Source: Pseudomonas taetrolens
Lineage (GTDB): Bacteria; Pseudomonadota; Gammaproteobacteria; Pseudomonadales; Pseudomonadaceae
NCBI RefSeq assembly: GCF_900475285.1
Contig: NZ_LS483370.1
Coordinates: forward strand, 3,114,001-3,178,000
Length of the DNA stretch: 64,000 bases
Direction: 5' to 3'
This document shows, in pieces, positions 34,205-42,720 of this stretch (its first letter is position 1; every line of letters starts with the position of its first letter). The position numbers and the translations under genes were made by a program. The notes beneath the pieces are model-generated. The model saw only the letters and a program-made list of their open reading frames with translations. It was not told the origin of the DNA and did no database searches.

Positions 34205-36148
34205 ATGCGGCTGTTTCTGTGTGAAAAACCTTCCCAGGCCAAAGATATTGCAGCCGTGCTCCGTGCCAGCCGACGCGGTGATGGCTGCTGGGTGGGGCCC
34301 AATGCCACGGTCACCTGGTGCATCGGTCACCTGCTCGAAACGGCCCCGCCTGACGCCTATGACGAACGCTACAAGCGCTGGGTGCTGGCCGACCTGCCGA
34401 TCATCCCCGAAAAGTGGAAAATGCGCGTCAAGCCCAAGACGGCCAGCCAGTTCAAGGCGGTCAAGCGCCTGCTCGGCGAAGCCAGCGAGCTGGTGATTGC
34501 CACCGACGCCGACCGCGAAGGCGAGATGATCGCCCGCGAACTGCTCGATCACTGCCGCTATCGCGGGCCCATCCAGCGCCTGTGGTTGTCAGCGCTGGAC
34601 GATGCCTCCATTCGCAAGGCCCTGGCTAACCTCAAGCCTGGCACCGAAACCTTCAACCTGTACCATTCAGCCCTGGGCCGCTCGCGGGCCGACTGGCTGA
34701 TCGGGATGAACATGAGCCGCCTGTTCACCCTGCTCGGGCGCCAGTCCGGGTATCAGGGCGTGTTGCCCGTGGGCCGGGTGCAAACCCCGACCTTGCGCCT
34801 GGTGGTCGATCGCGACCGCAGCATCAGTGACTTTGTGCCCGTCGCGTACTGGGCCATCGACGTACAGCTCAAGCACGACGGGCAACTGTTCACCGCACAA
34901 TGGCGAGCCGATCCCGATACCTGCGACGAACATGACCGCTGCCTCAATCAGCCCCACGCGCAACAGGCTGCTACAGCAATCAACAGCGCCAGCAGCGCCC
35001 GTGTCAGCACATTGCGCACCGAGCGCGTACGCGAAGTCGCCCCGCTGCCGTTCGACCTTGGCACGCTGCAAGAGGTGTGCTCGAAAAAACTCGGTCTCGG
35101 TGCCCAAGAAACCCTCGACATCGCCCAGGCGCTGTACGAAACCTACAAGGTCATCACCTACCCGCGCAGCGACTGCGGCTACTTGCCACAAAGTCAGCAC
35201 GGCGAGGCGGCGTCGATCCTGTCCGCCTTGCAGCGGGTCGATCCGACGCTGGCCCCGCTCAGCGGGCATCTGGACCCGCAACGGCGCTCACGCGCCTGGA
35301 ACGACGCCAAGGTCAGCGCCCACCACGGCATCATTCCTACCGCTGCCGCAAAAAATCTTGAGCGTCTGACCGGCAAACATCGAGCGGTCTACACCCTGAT
35401 TCGTGCACGCTATCTGGCGCAGTTCCTGCCCAACCACGAATACGATCGCACCCAGGCCGACTTCGACTGCGCCGGCCAGGCCCTGCGTGCCGTCGGCAAG
35501 CAGATCGTCGAGCCCGGCTGGAAACGCGCGCTGCCTGAAGCCCTGGCACCAGCCAAAGGCCGCGAAGCCCCTGCCCCGCAACCTTTGCCCGTATTGCGCG
35601 AAGGGCTCGACTGCGCCATTGCCGGCGTCCAGCTTAAAGACCTGTGGACCCAGCCGCCCAAGCCCTTCACCGAAGGTGACTTGATCAAGGCCATGAAAAA
35701 CGTGGCCAAGCTGGTGCAGGACCCGCAACTCAAGCAAAAACTCAAGGACACCACCGGCATCGGCACCGAAGCCACCCGCGCCGGAATCATTCAGGGCCTG
35801 CTCGATCGCGGCTACCTGAGTAAAAACGGCAAGGCCCTGGCCGCCACTGCGCCGGCGTTCAGCCTGATCGACGCCGTGCCCCGGGCCATCGCCGACCCCG
35901 GCACAACCGCCATCTGGGAACAGGCTCTGGACATGGTGCAAAGTGGCGAAATGCCCCTGGAGACGTTCGTCGCCAAGCAGGCCGCCTGGATGAGCAAGCA
36001 TATCGCCCGTTGCAGCGGCATGAGCATGACCATCAGCGGACCGGCCAGCCCGGCCGGCGTCGCGCCGGCGTGGAAGAAAAAGCGCAAGTCAACGCCCGGC
36101 AAAACAAAGGCAAAACGGGCGGTAAAGCCCAAGAGTAAAAGTGTTTAA
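34205..36148 (+). CDS. topB: DNA topoisomerase III
   Basis: The 647-residue type IA topoisomerase relaxes and decatenates DNA. The N-terminal TOPRIM domain shows LFLCEKPSQAKDIAAVL and VIATDADREGEMIAREL. The active-site Tyr lies in KVITYPRSDCGYLP. SAHHGIIPTAA and TGIGTEATRAGIIQGLLDRGYL are conserved later blocks. Length is close to E. coli TopB, and the C-terminus is a short basic tail (KKKRKSTPGKTKAKRAVK) without zinc fingers. ATG 34205 gives the standard MRLFLCEKPSQA start; longer upstream frames are not supported. Confidence 0.95.
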   Translation: MRLFLCEKPSQAKDIAAVLRASRRGDGCWVGPNATVTWCIGHLLETAPPDAYDERYKRWVLADLPIIPEKWKMRVKPKTASQFKAVKRLLGEASELVIATDADREGEMIARELLDHCRYRGPIQRLWLSALDDASIRKALANLKPGTETFNLYHSALGRSRADWLIGMNMSRLFTLLGRQSGYQGVLPVGRVQTPTLRLVVDRDRSISDFVPVAYWAIDVQLKHDGQLFTAQWRADPDTCDEHDRCLNQPHAQQAATAINSASSARVSTLRTERVREVAPLPFDLGTLQEVCSKKLGLGAQETLDIAQALYETYKVITYPRSDCGYLPQSQHGEAASILSALQRVDPTLAPLSGHLDPQRRSRAWNDAKVSAHHGIIPTAAAKNLERLTGKHRAVYTLIRARYLAQFLPNHEYDRTQADFDCAGQALRAVGKQIVEPGWKRALPEALAPAKGREAPAPQPLPVLREGLDCAIAGVQLKDLWTQPPKPFTEGDLIKAMKNVAKLVQDPQLKQKLKDTTGIGTEATRAGIIQGLLDRGYLSKNGKALAATAPAFSLIDAVPRAIADPGTTAIWEQALDMVQSGEMPLETFVAKQAAWMSKHIARCSGMSMTISGPASPAGVAPAWKKKRKSTPGKTKAKRAVKPKSKSV

Positions 36149-36210
36149 GGGGAGTCAACACTCAAGATACCGACCCGCCTGAGGGATATTTACCGCTGGC
36201 TGAAACCGGT

Positions 36211-37053
36211 TCAAATATCCAGCCACCCCGAAATGCAGGTCACTGCCGAGCCGCCGACCCAAATATCCTCGCCAATTTGCTCGATCGATACCCGTCCGGC
36301 CCGCCCCATGGCCGTGCCCTGGCTGGCCACATAACGCGCCGGCGCTAGGCCTTCTCCGATCAACCACTGTGCCAGCCCGGCATTCAGGCTGCCGGTCACC
36401 GGGTCTTCGGACATGCCTTCACCGGCACAAAACGCGCGCACTTCAAACTGCGCCTCATCCCCATCGCACTCAGGGTTCCAGGGGGCCACCACGCCGATGG
36501 ACAAGCCCATCAATTGTGCGTAATCAGGTTTCAAGGCCAGCACCTGTTCGCGATCACGCAACAGCAAGGCTATCCAGCCCGGGCCGTTATCCACCCAACG
36601 CGCCTGCACCACCGCCTTGAGTTCAATCCCAAGGCCTCGGCAAATGCGTTGCAGCAAGGCATCCTCGACGGCACCTTGTCGCAACAGAGGCGGCGCGGTA
36701 AAAGCCAGCGGCCCGTCCCTGTGGCGGATTCGGATCAAGCCTGTCGAGCATTCCTGAATCACGACTTCGCCACGGGCTTTACCGCCCGCTTCCAACCAGG
36801 CGTGGCAACTGCCCAGCGTCGGGTGTCCGGCAAAAGGCAATTCTGAGAGGGTAGTAAAAATACGCAGCCGGTAATCGGCTTCGGGGTTTTGCGGTTTCAG
36901 GACAAATGTTGTTTCACTCAGATTGGTCCAGCGCGCAAAGTCGACCATTTGCGCATCGGTCAAACTGTCAGCGTTCAGAACAACAGCCACCGGGTTGCCT
37001 TTGAGGGCAACGGCGCTGAAAACATCCACCTGTTTGAATTCAAATCGACTCAC
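36211..37053 (-). CDS. PhzF-family isomerase-like protein
   Basis: The 280-residue protein has the two-domain diaminopimelate-epimerase-like fold of the PhzF family. It shows FKQVDVFSAVALKGNPVAVVL at the start, the catalytic Glu in NLSETTFVLKP near residue 46, ELPFAGHPTLGSCHAWL near 73, and EDPVTGSLNAGLAQWL near 220. PhzF acts in phenazine synthesis, but no phenazine genes are here, so this is one of the common stand-alone members of unknown substrate. GTG 37053 has GGGAG about 8 bases upstream. It is divergent from the SDR gene. Confidence 0.9.
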   Translation of the reverse strand: MSRFEFKQVDVFSAVALKGNPVAVVLNADSLTDAQMVDFARWTNLSETTFVLKPQNPEADYRLRIFTTLSELPFAGHPTLGSCHAWLEAGGKARGEVVIQECSTGLIRIRHRDGPLAFTAPPLLRQGAVEDALLQRICRGLGIELKAVVQARWVDNGPGWIALLLRDREQVLALKPDYAQLMGLSIGVVAPWNPECDGDEAQFEVRAFCAGEGMSEDPVTGSLNAGLAQWLIGEGLAPARYVASQGTAMGRAGRVSIEQIGEDIWVGGSAVTCISGWLDI

Positions 37054-37170
37054 ATCCCACTCCCGTTCACGAAAAGACAACTTCCGGGCAGAGCATAACC
37101 GCCCAGCCTCTTACGCACACCCGCTGAGCAAATCAGTATCATCCCCAGAGTTTTTACTCAGGAGCACACC

Positions 37171-37892
37171 ATGACCGCACGTACTTTCCTCATCACCGGC
37201 GCCAGCAAAGGCATCGGTCGCGCACTGGCAACGTATCTGGCCCAGGCGGGCCACACAGTGGTAGGCATCGCTCGTCACGCTGACGACGCAAGCTTTCCCG
37301 GTACCTTGATTGCCCTGGATCTGGCGGATCGCGAGCGCAGTGCGCAGGTGCTCAAGGAACTCAGCGAACGCTTTGCGTTTGACGGACTGGTAAACAACGT
37401 CGGGCTGGTGCGCCCGCAAGCGCTGGGCGAGATTGATCTGGATGCATTCGATGACGTGATGCGGGTCAATCTGCATTCAGCGTTGCAAGCCACACAAGCA
37501 CTGTTGCCGGGGATGCGCGCCCGGGCTGGGGGCGGATTGTGAACATTTCGAGTCTCACCGTGCTCGGCATCACTCAACGCACGGCCTACGCCGCCGCCAA
37601 GGCGGCCCTGGTGAGTTTTACCCGTTCGTGGGCACTGGAACTGGCGCAAACCGGGATCACGGTAAACGCTGTCGCACCCGGCCCGACCGAAACCGAACTG
37701 TTCCGCGACAATAATCCGCCAGGCTCGGCCGGTGAAGCACGTTATCTGGCCAGTGTCCCGATGGCGCGCCTGGGTCAGCCCAAAGAAATCGCCTCGGCCA
37801 TTGCCTTTTTACTGTCGCAGAACAGCGGCTACATCACCGGCCAGACCCTGTTTGTAGACGGTGGCGCGTCAATCGGGAAAGCGGCGTTTTAA
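37171..37892 (+). pseudogene. Short-chain dehydrogenase, broken by a one-base deletion
   Basis: The first frame (37171-37542) encodes the NAD(P)-binding half: LITGASKGIGRAL and GLVNNVGLVRPQ. The second (37539-37892) encodes the catalytic half: NISSLTVLG, the YAAAK catalytic pair, and a C-terminus ITGQTLFVDGGASIG. Adding one G in the GGG run at 37523-37525 restores a continuous SDR with the usual RARGWGRIVNISS junction. Total length would be about 240 residues, normal for an SDR. The catalytic residues are otherwise intact, so this is either a recent frameshift or a sequencing error. A terminator follows. Confidence 0.85.
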
Positions 37893-37900
37893 ATCCGTCA

Positions 37901-37930
37901 CGGGCAAGCGTACCGCCTTGCCCGTTTTTT
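37901..37930 (+). terminator. Intrinsic terminator after the SDR gene
   Basis: CGGGCAAG (37901-37908) pairs with CTTGCCCG (37917-37924), followed by six T. Confidence 0.85.
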
Positions 37931-37937
37931 CATCGAC

Positions 37938-38069
37938 CTACAGCAAATCGGTGCCATCACGCTTGGCCTTGCGCATGTCGCGATACAGGCTGACGCATAA
38001 AGTAATCATCACGGCCGCCGCAATCGCCGGCCAGATCAGGACGTACAGGGTTAGAGCGAAACTGGACAT
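37938..38069 (-). CDS. 43-residue symporter small accessory protein
   Basis: ATG at 38069 opens a 43-codon frame: MSSFALTLYVLIWPAIAAAV, then a hydrophobic continuation, then YRDMRKAKRDGTDLL. It has one membrane helix (about residues 4-28) and a basic cytoplasmic tail. It overlaps the 3' end of the symporter gene by 19 bp in another frame, on the same strand, with GGAACCTCTCC before the ATG. Small single-helix partners of this kind accompany some SSS transporters, so a regulatory or stabilising subunit is likely. It is below the usual gene-calling size. Confidence 0.75.
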   Translation of the reverse strand: MSSFALTLYVLIWPAIAAAVMITLCVSLYRDMRKAKRDGTDLL

Positions 38070-39736
38070 GGAGAGGTTCCTTTTTCAGTGGCAGGTTTGC
38101 TTTCCGGGGCAGATTCAGCGGTGCCGTGGAAGGCGACCACGCGTTCATTGATGCAGTCGAAGTCGAAGGATTCATTGGCCAGCAAGCTGACCAGCACACA
38201 GACCACGGTGCTGACTCCGTAAGCCGTCAAGGAGCTCAACAGAACCGGATAATCGCGCAAGAAGCCAAAGGCGAACGGGGCCATGATCAAGAAGGCCAAT
38301 GTACCCAGTACAAACCCCACACGTTTGCCGAAGAAGCCGAACGCCATCAAGCCAATCACGACGCCGCCACCGATGGAGGCACACAGTTCGAACAACAACG
38401 CCACAGTGCCTTGCATTTCAAGCAATTCGAAACGCGCCACCAGGAACATCAAGAAGCCGGCAATGGCTGCACTGGTAAAGGCCGCATTGGTGATCCGCTC
38501 CCAATACAGGCTGGCAATCACCGGAAACACGATCGCGCCCCACAACGCGCCGACAAAAATCAGCATGGTCAGAATGTCGAGTTTCATACTGGCGAACAGC
38601 ATGGCCAGCATCGTCGCCACCACCATCGTCAAGCGCCCCACGAACAACATGGTTTTGGGATTGGGCTTACCTTTGGCGACGTTTTTACCGTAGACATCGG
38701 TCATCACCAACGCCGACAGCGCCGACAAATCAGAATCAGCGGTGGACGACAGCGAGCCGATCACCATGATGAAAAACAGGCCGACCGCAAAGGGCGGCAA
38801 ATAGGTCGAAGCCATCTGCGGGATCAAGTTATTCAGATCGCCATCCTGCGGCTCGATACCTGCCAGCAGCGCCAGAAAACCCAGCATGCCAAGGCCGATG
38901 ACAATCGAGGCATAGCCGATGGTCGCGGTGACAAAGGTCGACTTCATCAAGTCTTCGCGCACGGCAAACAACCGCTGGGCGATCGTCTGATTACCAATGG
39001 CGTAGGCCAGCACGGCCACGAAGTAGGGAGCACCCTGCTCCAGAATTGCGGTTTTTGAGTAGAAACTGGCTTGCTCAGGCGTAATGTTCGGCATGCCCTG
39101 AGTGAAGATTTCCGGCCCGCCAAGCTGAAAGAAGATGATCGGGATGATCACCACCGCAGCAAAGATCATGGCAAACAACTGGCCGAAGTCTGTCAGTACC
39201 GAAGAGCGGAAACCGGACCAAATGGTGTACGTCAGGACCCCGACACCAGCGATCAATACGCCATGGGTAAAGCTCAGAGGCGAGAGAACTGCCACCAGGG
39301 CCCCGGCAGCCGTAAAGTTGACCATCAGGCTGATCAGGCTCCCGACAATGTTGGAGCCTGCCAGAATCATCTGACTGGAACGCCCGTGACGGGCATGCAT
39401 GATTTCAGCGAGGGTATGGGCTTTGGGTGCGAGTTGCCGAAAACGCCGGCCAAACGGGTAGATGAACAAAATCATCAGCGCCCCCCAGAAGCCGTAATGC
39501 AAGGCGCCTGACAGGCCAAACTTATAACCCGCGCTGGCGGCGGCATAAAACGATGCTGCCCAGATCCAGGTGGCGGTCATGCTGGCGGCTGACATGCCAA
39601 AGCCGATCGAGTTATTGGAAACCATGTAACCGTCGACGTTTTCCTCTTTGCGACCCACACGCAAAGACACCAAAAACGTCAGGCCATAGAAACAAAACAA
39701 AAGCAGAAGCACAGTGGGGGTGGAAAGTTGGAACAT
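38051..39736 (-). CDS. Sodium:solute symporter (SSS family)
   Basis: The 561-residue inner-membrane protein has about 13 hydrophobic segments and SSS family blocks: SNNSIGFGMSAASMTATWIWAASFY near the start, FRSSVLTDFGQLFAMIFAAVV, and GSLSSTADSDLSALSALVMTDVYGK, whose Ser/Asp residues form the sodium site. The C-terminus ends in a soluble tail. ATG 39736 has GGAGAAAGGA directly upstream; the longer frame to 39874 is not supported. With its small partner it resembles two-component solute symporters for small organic compounds or urea. The substrate is unknown. Confidence 0.9.
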   Translation of the reverse strand: MFQLSTPTVLLLLFCFYGLTFLVSLRVGRKEENVDGYMVSNNSIGFGMSAASMTATWIWAASFYAAASAGYKFGLSGALHYGFWGALMILFIYPFGRRFRQLAPKAHTLAEIMHARHGRSSQMILAGSNIVGSLISLMVNFTAAGALVAVLSPLSFTHGVLIAGVGVLTYTIWSGFRSSVLTDFGQLFAMIFAAVVIIPIIFFQLGGPEIFTQGMPNITPEQASFYSKTAILEQGAPYFVAVLAYAIGNQTIAQRLFAVREDLMKSTFVTATIGYASIVIGLGMLGFLALLAGIEPQDGDLNNLIPQMASTYLPPFAVGLFFIMVIGSLSSTADSDLSALSALVMTDVYGKNVAKGKPNPKTMLFVGRLTMVVATMLAMLFASMKLDILTMLIFVGALWGAIVFPVIASLYWERITNAAFTSAAIAGFLMFLVARFELLEMQGTVALLFELCASIGGGVVIGLMAFGFFGKRVGFVLGTLAFLIMAPFAFGFLRDYPVLLSSLTAYGVSTVVCVLVSLLANESFDFDCINERVVAFHGTAESAPESKPATEKGTSPCPVSL

Positions 39737-40102
39737 TCCTTTCTCCTTTATGTGCGCCACAGCCGTTGCAGACGCAACGAAAGGCCAATATTGGCAGGCG
39801 CAACAACCCGGTTTTCCTGAGAAACAGGCGATAGCGGACAGCGGTCCGTGGGTTGTGGTCGTGAAGGCTGGCAAGTGACGGAACGCAAAGGGCGTCCCAC
39901 GTCAAAAGGCAAAGCGTGCGCTAGCACGTTGAGCCGGGTGCTTGCAGCAAGGGCCGGCAGTTGCCGGAAGATGAGTCCTGTATCAAAGGCAAAGCCCTGA
40001 CACGAACAGAAGCGGATTATACAGATTTGACGCGGCTATTGCGGATTGACCTGATACCGCAGGCCATAAGCAAAACGGCGGCCCAAGGGCCGCCGCGATG
40101 CA
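39737..40102. other. Control region of the symporter gene
   Basis: This 366-bp spacer holds palindromes CGTGC-GCTA-GCACG (39915-39928) and CCGGCA-GT-TGCCGG (39954-39967). A direct repeat TCAAAAGGCAAAGC (39902-39915)/TCAAAGGCAAAGC (39983-39995) is also present. These could be regulator sites for the minus-strand symporter gene. The terminator of the lipoprotein gene lies at its right end (40076-40095). No gene is supported. Confidence 0.5.
40076..40095 (-). terminator. Intrinsic terminator of the lipoprotein gene
   Basis: CGGCGGCCC-AA-GGGCCGCCG is a 9-bp stem with a 2-base loop. On the minus strand four T follow. Confidence 0.75.
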
Positions 40103-40507
40103 TCACTTGAACTGGCGGCTCAACCCCGGCGGTACACCGCTGATGTCGGTTTCTTCCCACGGCCCGTTGGGGCTGACCGAGCGGCTCCAGCCGTTGTCCC
40201 AGCGGTAGTAGGCGCGCTGACGGTAGAAGGTGTTGCTCTGGTTATCCAGCACATAGACCCCAAGACGTGCGTCCCAATGGCTCGGGCCACCGGGCGGCGG
40301 CGCGAAGGTTGCCGACGTGCGCGGCAGCGGCTTCGGCGGCTTGGGAATCGGCATGTCCGGCAACGGCTTGCTGGACGGCTGCGGCTTCGGTACTGAAGGT
40401 ACTGAAGGCACCGACGGCGCAGTGGGCTCCTCGTAAGGAGGATGAACCGCACAGGCGCTCAGGCCGAGGACAAGACTGAACAAGGTGATGCGTGCAAGTG
40501 CGGCCAT
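40103..40507 (-). CDS. Proline-rich lipoprotein
   Basis: The 134-residue protein has a lipoprotein signal with lipobox LSAC (Cys19). A Pro/Ser/Lys-rich linker follows at about residues 25-65 (PSVPSVPSVPKPQPSSKPLP). The C-terminal part (HWDARLGVYVLDNQSNTFYRQRAYYRWDNGWSRS) looks like a small beta domain. It lies 11 bp downstream of ccmI on the same strand and may be the last gene of the ccm transcript. It has no known role in cytochrome maturation that I can point to. Confidence 0.8.
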   Translation of the reverse strand: MAALARITLFSLVLGLSACAVHPPYEEPTAPSVPSVPSVPKPQPSSKPLPDMPIPKPPKPLPRTSATFAPPPGGPSHWDARLGVYVLDNQSNTFYRQRAYYRWDNGWSRSVSPNGPWEETDISGVPPGLSRQFK

Positions 40508-40518
40508 AGCGGTTTCTC

Positions 40519-41718
40519 TTATTTATCCGGGCTGTCGATGGTCAACTGTTGCAGCGTATCGGTGCTGCTGGACAGTGGCTTGCTACGCCCTACCCACTCG
40601 CCGGCGGTTGGCTGACCGGCGCGGGAGATGCGTGCCATCAGTTGGACTTCAGGAAAGCTGGACAGTTTCAACTGCGGCATCATTGCGTCTGCATCACTCA
40701 GCTCGACGGTGATTGGCAAATCCGCCACCGTCACCCGCTTGACGGCCAAAGGTGCCGGCGGGCCGGACACGGCCCGGGCAAAGATGAACACACTGTCGCC
40801 GGGCAAGGCTTTGGCCTTGACTGCGTCGGCCAGGTCAACGCTGACCTTGATCGAGGCTTGAGTCTTGGCAGGCGCAGCTTCAACCCGGCCGCCGCTGGCG
40901 AGCAACTGCTCGCGGGCCTTGTCGATGCCGCCTTGCAGCGCCACGCTGGACTGATCCCCGGCGGGCAACTCGTTCAGCAGACGCTGCCAATAGTTGATGG
41001 CTTCCTGGTAGCGCTTGGCTTCAAACGCCGAGATACCCAACAGGCCCAGGCTGGTGACTTCTTTCGGGTCGGCCTTCAAGGCTTCATCGGTCAAGGCCTG
41101 AAGCGTGTCGTTCCATTGCTTGTTGTTGGCAAAGTACTGGGCCTGAGCCCATTGCCCCAACAGCTCAGGCTGACGGCCGGCCACTGCCACGGCGCGTTCG
41201 AACGCTTTGGCCGCCTCGGCTGCACGGTTTTGCGCCATGTAGGCACGCCCCAGGAAGTACCAGCCTTCGGCCGACTCCGGTTGCGCGGCCGCAGCACGCT
41301 CAAGGCGTGACACCATTTCTTCAAGGGACTGCGGCGGTTGGGAGAATTCGCGGGTCAGCTCGACTTTGTCGCTGGCACCAAAGTGCAGGTACAGGCCCAA
41401 CCCCAGCACCGGCACCAGCACCGCTGCCAACAGCGGCAGCGCTTTGCCGAGGCTCGACACGCGTGCCGGAGCCACACCTTCGGTATCGGCCAGCAATTCG
41501 CGGGCCGCTTCGGCACGCCCGGTTTCCAGTTGCTCGGCGGTCAAGCCGCCTTCCTCGTACTGAACCTGCAACTCAGCCACGCGCTCCTGGTACAACGCCA
41601 CGTTCAAGGCCGTGCGATCTTCTTCACGCTGGGCACGACGCCCACGCAATACCGGGATCAATATAAAGCTCAGGGCGATGAGCAGCAGCAAGCCTGCTGC
41701 AAGCCAGAAATCAATCAT
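40519..41718 (-). CDS. ccmI: Cytochrome c maturation protein CcmI
   Basis: The 399-residue protein has two N-terminal membrane helices with a charged cytoplasmic loop between them (about residues 1-115: [21 protein letters not shown] and [19 protein letters not shown]). A periplasmic part with TPR motifs follows ([25 protein letters not shown]) and then a C-terminal domain. CcmI holds apocytochrome c for the CcmFH heme lyase. Its start overlaps the ccmH end by 8 bp. Confidence 0.93.
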   Translation of the reverse strand: MIDFWLAAGLLLLIALSFILIPVLRGRRAQREEDRTALNVALYQERVAELQVQYEEGGLTAEQLETGRAEAARELLADTEGVAPARVSSLGKALPLLAAVLVPVLGLGLYLHFGASDKVELTREFSQPPQSLEEMVSRLERAAAAQPESAEGWYFLGRAYMAQNRAAEAAKAFERAVAVAGRQPELLGQWAQAQYFANNKQWNDTLQALTDEALKADPKEVTSLGLLGISAFEAKRYQEAINYWQRLLNELPAGDQSSVALQGGIDKAREQLLASGGRVEAAPAKTQASIKVSVDLADAVKAKALPGDSVFIFARAVSGPPAPLAVKRVTVADLPITVELSDADAMMPQLKLSSFPEVQLMARISRAGQPTAGEWVGRSKPLSSSTDTLQQLTIDSPDK

Positions 41719-42187
41719 CTTGTTTTTTATCCAGCAAGGTGTCGAGGCGCTGACGCTCCTCGGCAGAAAGTGTGTCAGCGTGATCGCTCAGGGATGTACG
41801 ACGACGGCGGCCGACAATCACCCCGATCACCACCAGCCCGCCCACCAACAGCCCCAGCGGCCCAAACCAGAGCACCGCCGTTTTACCGGTCAGGGCCGGG
41901 TTGTAGCGCACGAACTCGCCATAGCGGTCGACCATGAAATCAATGATCTGCTGATTGCTCTTGCCTTCGCCGAGCATGCGGAAAATCTCCCGGCGCAGAT
42001 CAGTGGCAATCGGTGCGTTGGAATCCGCAATGTCCTGGTTCTGACACTTGGGGCAACGCAACTCCTTGGTCAGTTCACGAAAACGATCACGTTCGGCGTC
42101 GTTGGCGAACTCATAGGTGTCAATGGCGGCATGGGCCAGGCCGCTCAACGTCAACCCCAGGGCCACCGCAGCTAACCAGCGCTTCAT
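41711..42187 (-). CDS. ccmH: Cytochrome c maturation protein CcmH
   Basis: The 158-residue protein has a signal peptide ([17 protein letters not shown]), the redox motif [23 protein letters not shown] near residue 43, and a C-terminal membrane helix ([21 protein letters not shown]). The LRCPxCQ cysteine pair reduces the apocytochrome CxxCH thiols. It is the short, single-anchor form because CcmI is encoded separately. It overlaps ccmG by 4 bp. Confidence 0.95.
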   Translation of the reverse strand: MKRWLAAVALGLTLSGLAHAAIDTYEFANDAERDRFRELTKELRCPKCQNQDIADSNAPIATDLRREIFRMLGEGKSNQQIIDFMVDRYGEFVRYNPALTGKTAVLWFGPLGLLVGGLVVIGVIVGRRRRTSLSDHADTLSAEERQRLDTLLDKKQDD

Positions 42188-42720
42188 GGTCGAGCCTCGT
42201 CAACCAGCGCCTGATACTTGCCGGCCAGTTGTTCGCGCCACACGGTCTCGTCGATCACGCCGACAAACTTGTGGCGGATGATGCCCTGGCTGTCGATCAG
42301 GAAAGTCTCAGGTGCGCCGTACACGCCCAGATTCAAGCCCAGCGAACCGGCTTCGTCGTTGATGTCCAACTGGTACGGGTTATGGAATTCCTGCAGCCAC
42401 TTCCTGGCATCGGCATTGACGTCCTTGTAGTTGACGCCATAGATCACCACGCCCTGCTCGGCCAGCTTGGTCAGCACCGGGTGCTCGACCCGGCACGAAA
42501 TGCACCAGGTAGCCCACACGTTGACCAGCGCCGGCTTGCCCTTGAGGTCCGCTTCAGTGAGGGTCTTGTCACCTTCGACCGACGGCAGACTGAACGCCGG
42601 GAACGGCTTGTCGATCATCGCCGAAGGCAATTCGGTCGGATCCAGGTACAAGCCCTTATAAAGAAACCACGCCATGCCCAAAAAGACAGCCAGCGGGATC
42701 AGCATCAACCAGCGTCTCAT
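42184..42720 (-). CDS. ccmG: Thiol:disulfide protein CcmG (DsbE)
   Basis: The 178-residue protein has an N-terminal membrane anchor (LMLIPLAVFLGMAWFLYKGLYL) and a periplasmic thioredoxin-like domain with active site WATWCISCRVEHP near residue 77. GVNYKDVNADARKWL and the FLIDSQGIIRHKF strand follow. CcmG passes reductant to CcmH and apocytochrome c. It overlaps ccmF by 4 bp. Confidence 0.95.
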   Translation of the reverse strand: MRRWLMLIPLAVFLGMAWFLYKGLYLDPTELPSAMIDKPFPAFSLPSVEGDKTLTEADLKGKPALVNVWATWCISCRVEHPVLTKLAEQGVVIYGVNYKDVNADARKWLQEFHNPYQLDINDEAGSLGLNLGVYGAPETFLIDSQGIIRHKFVGVIDETVWREQLAGKYQALVDEARP

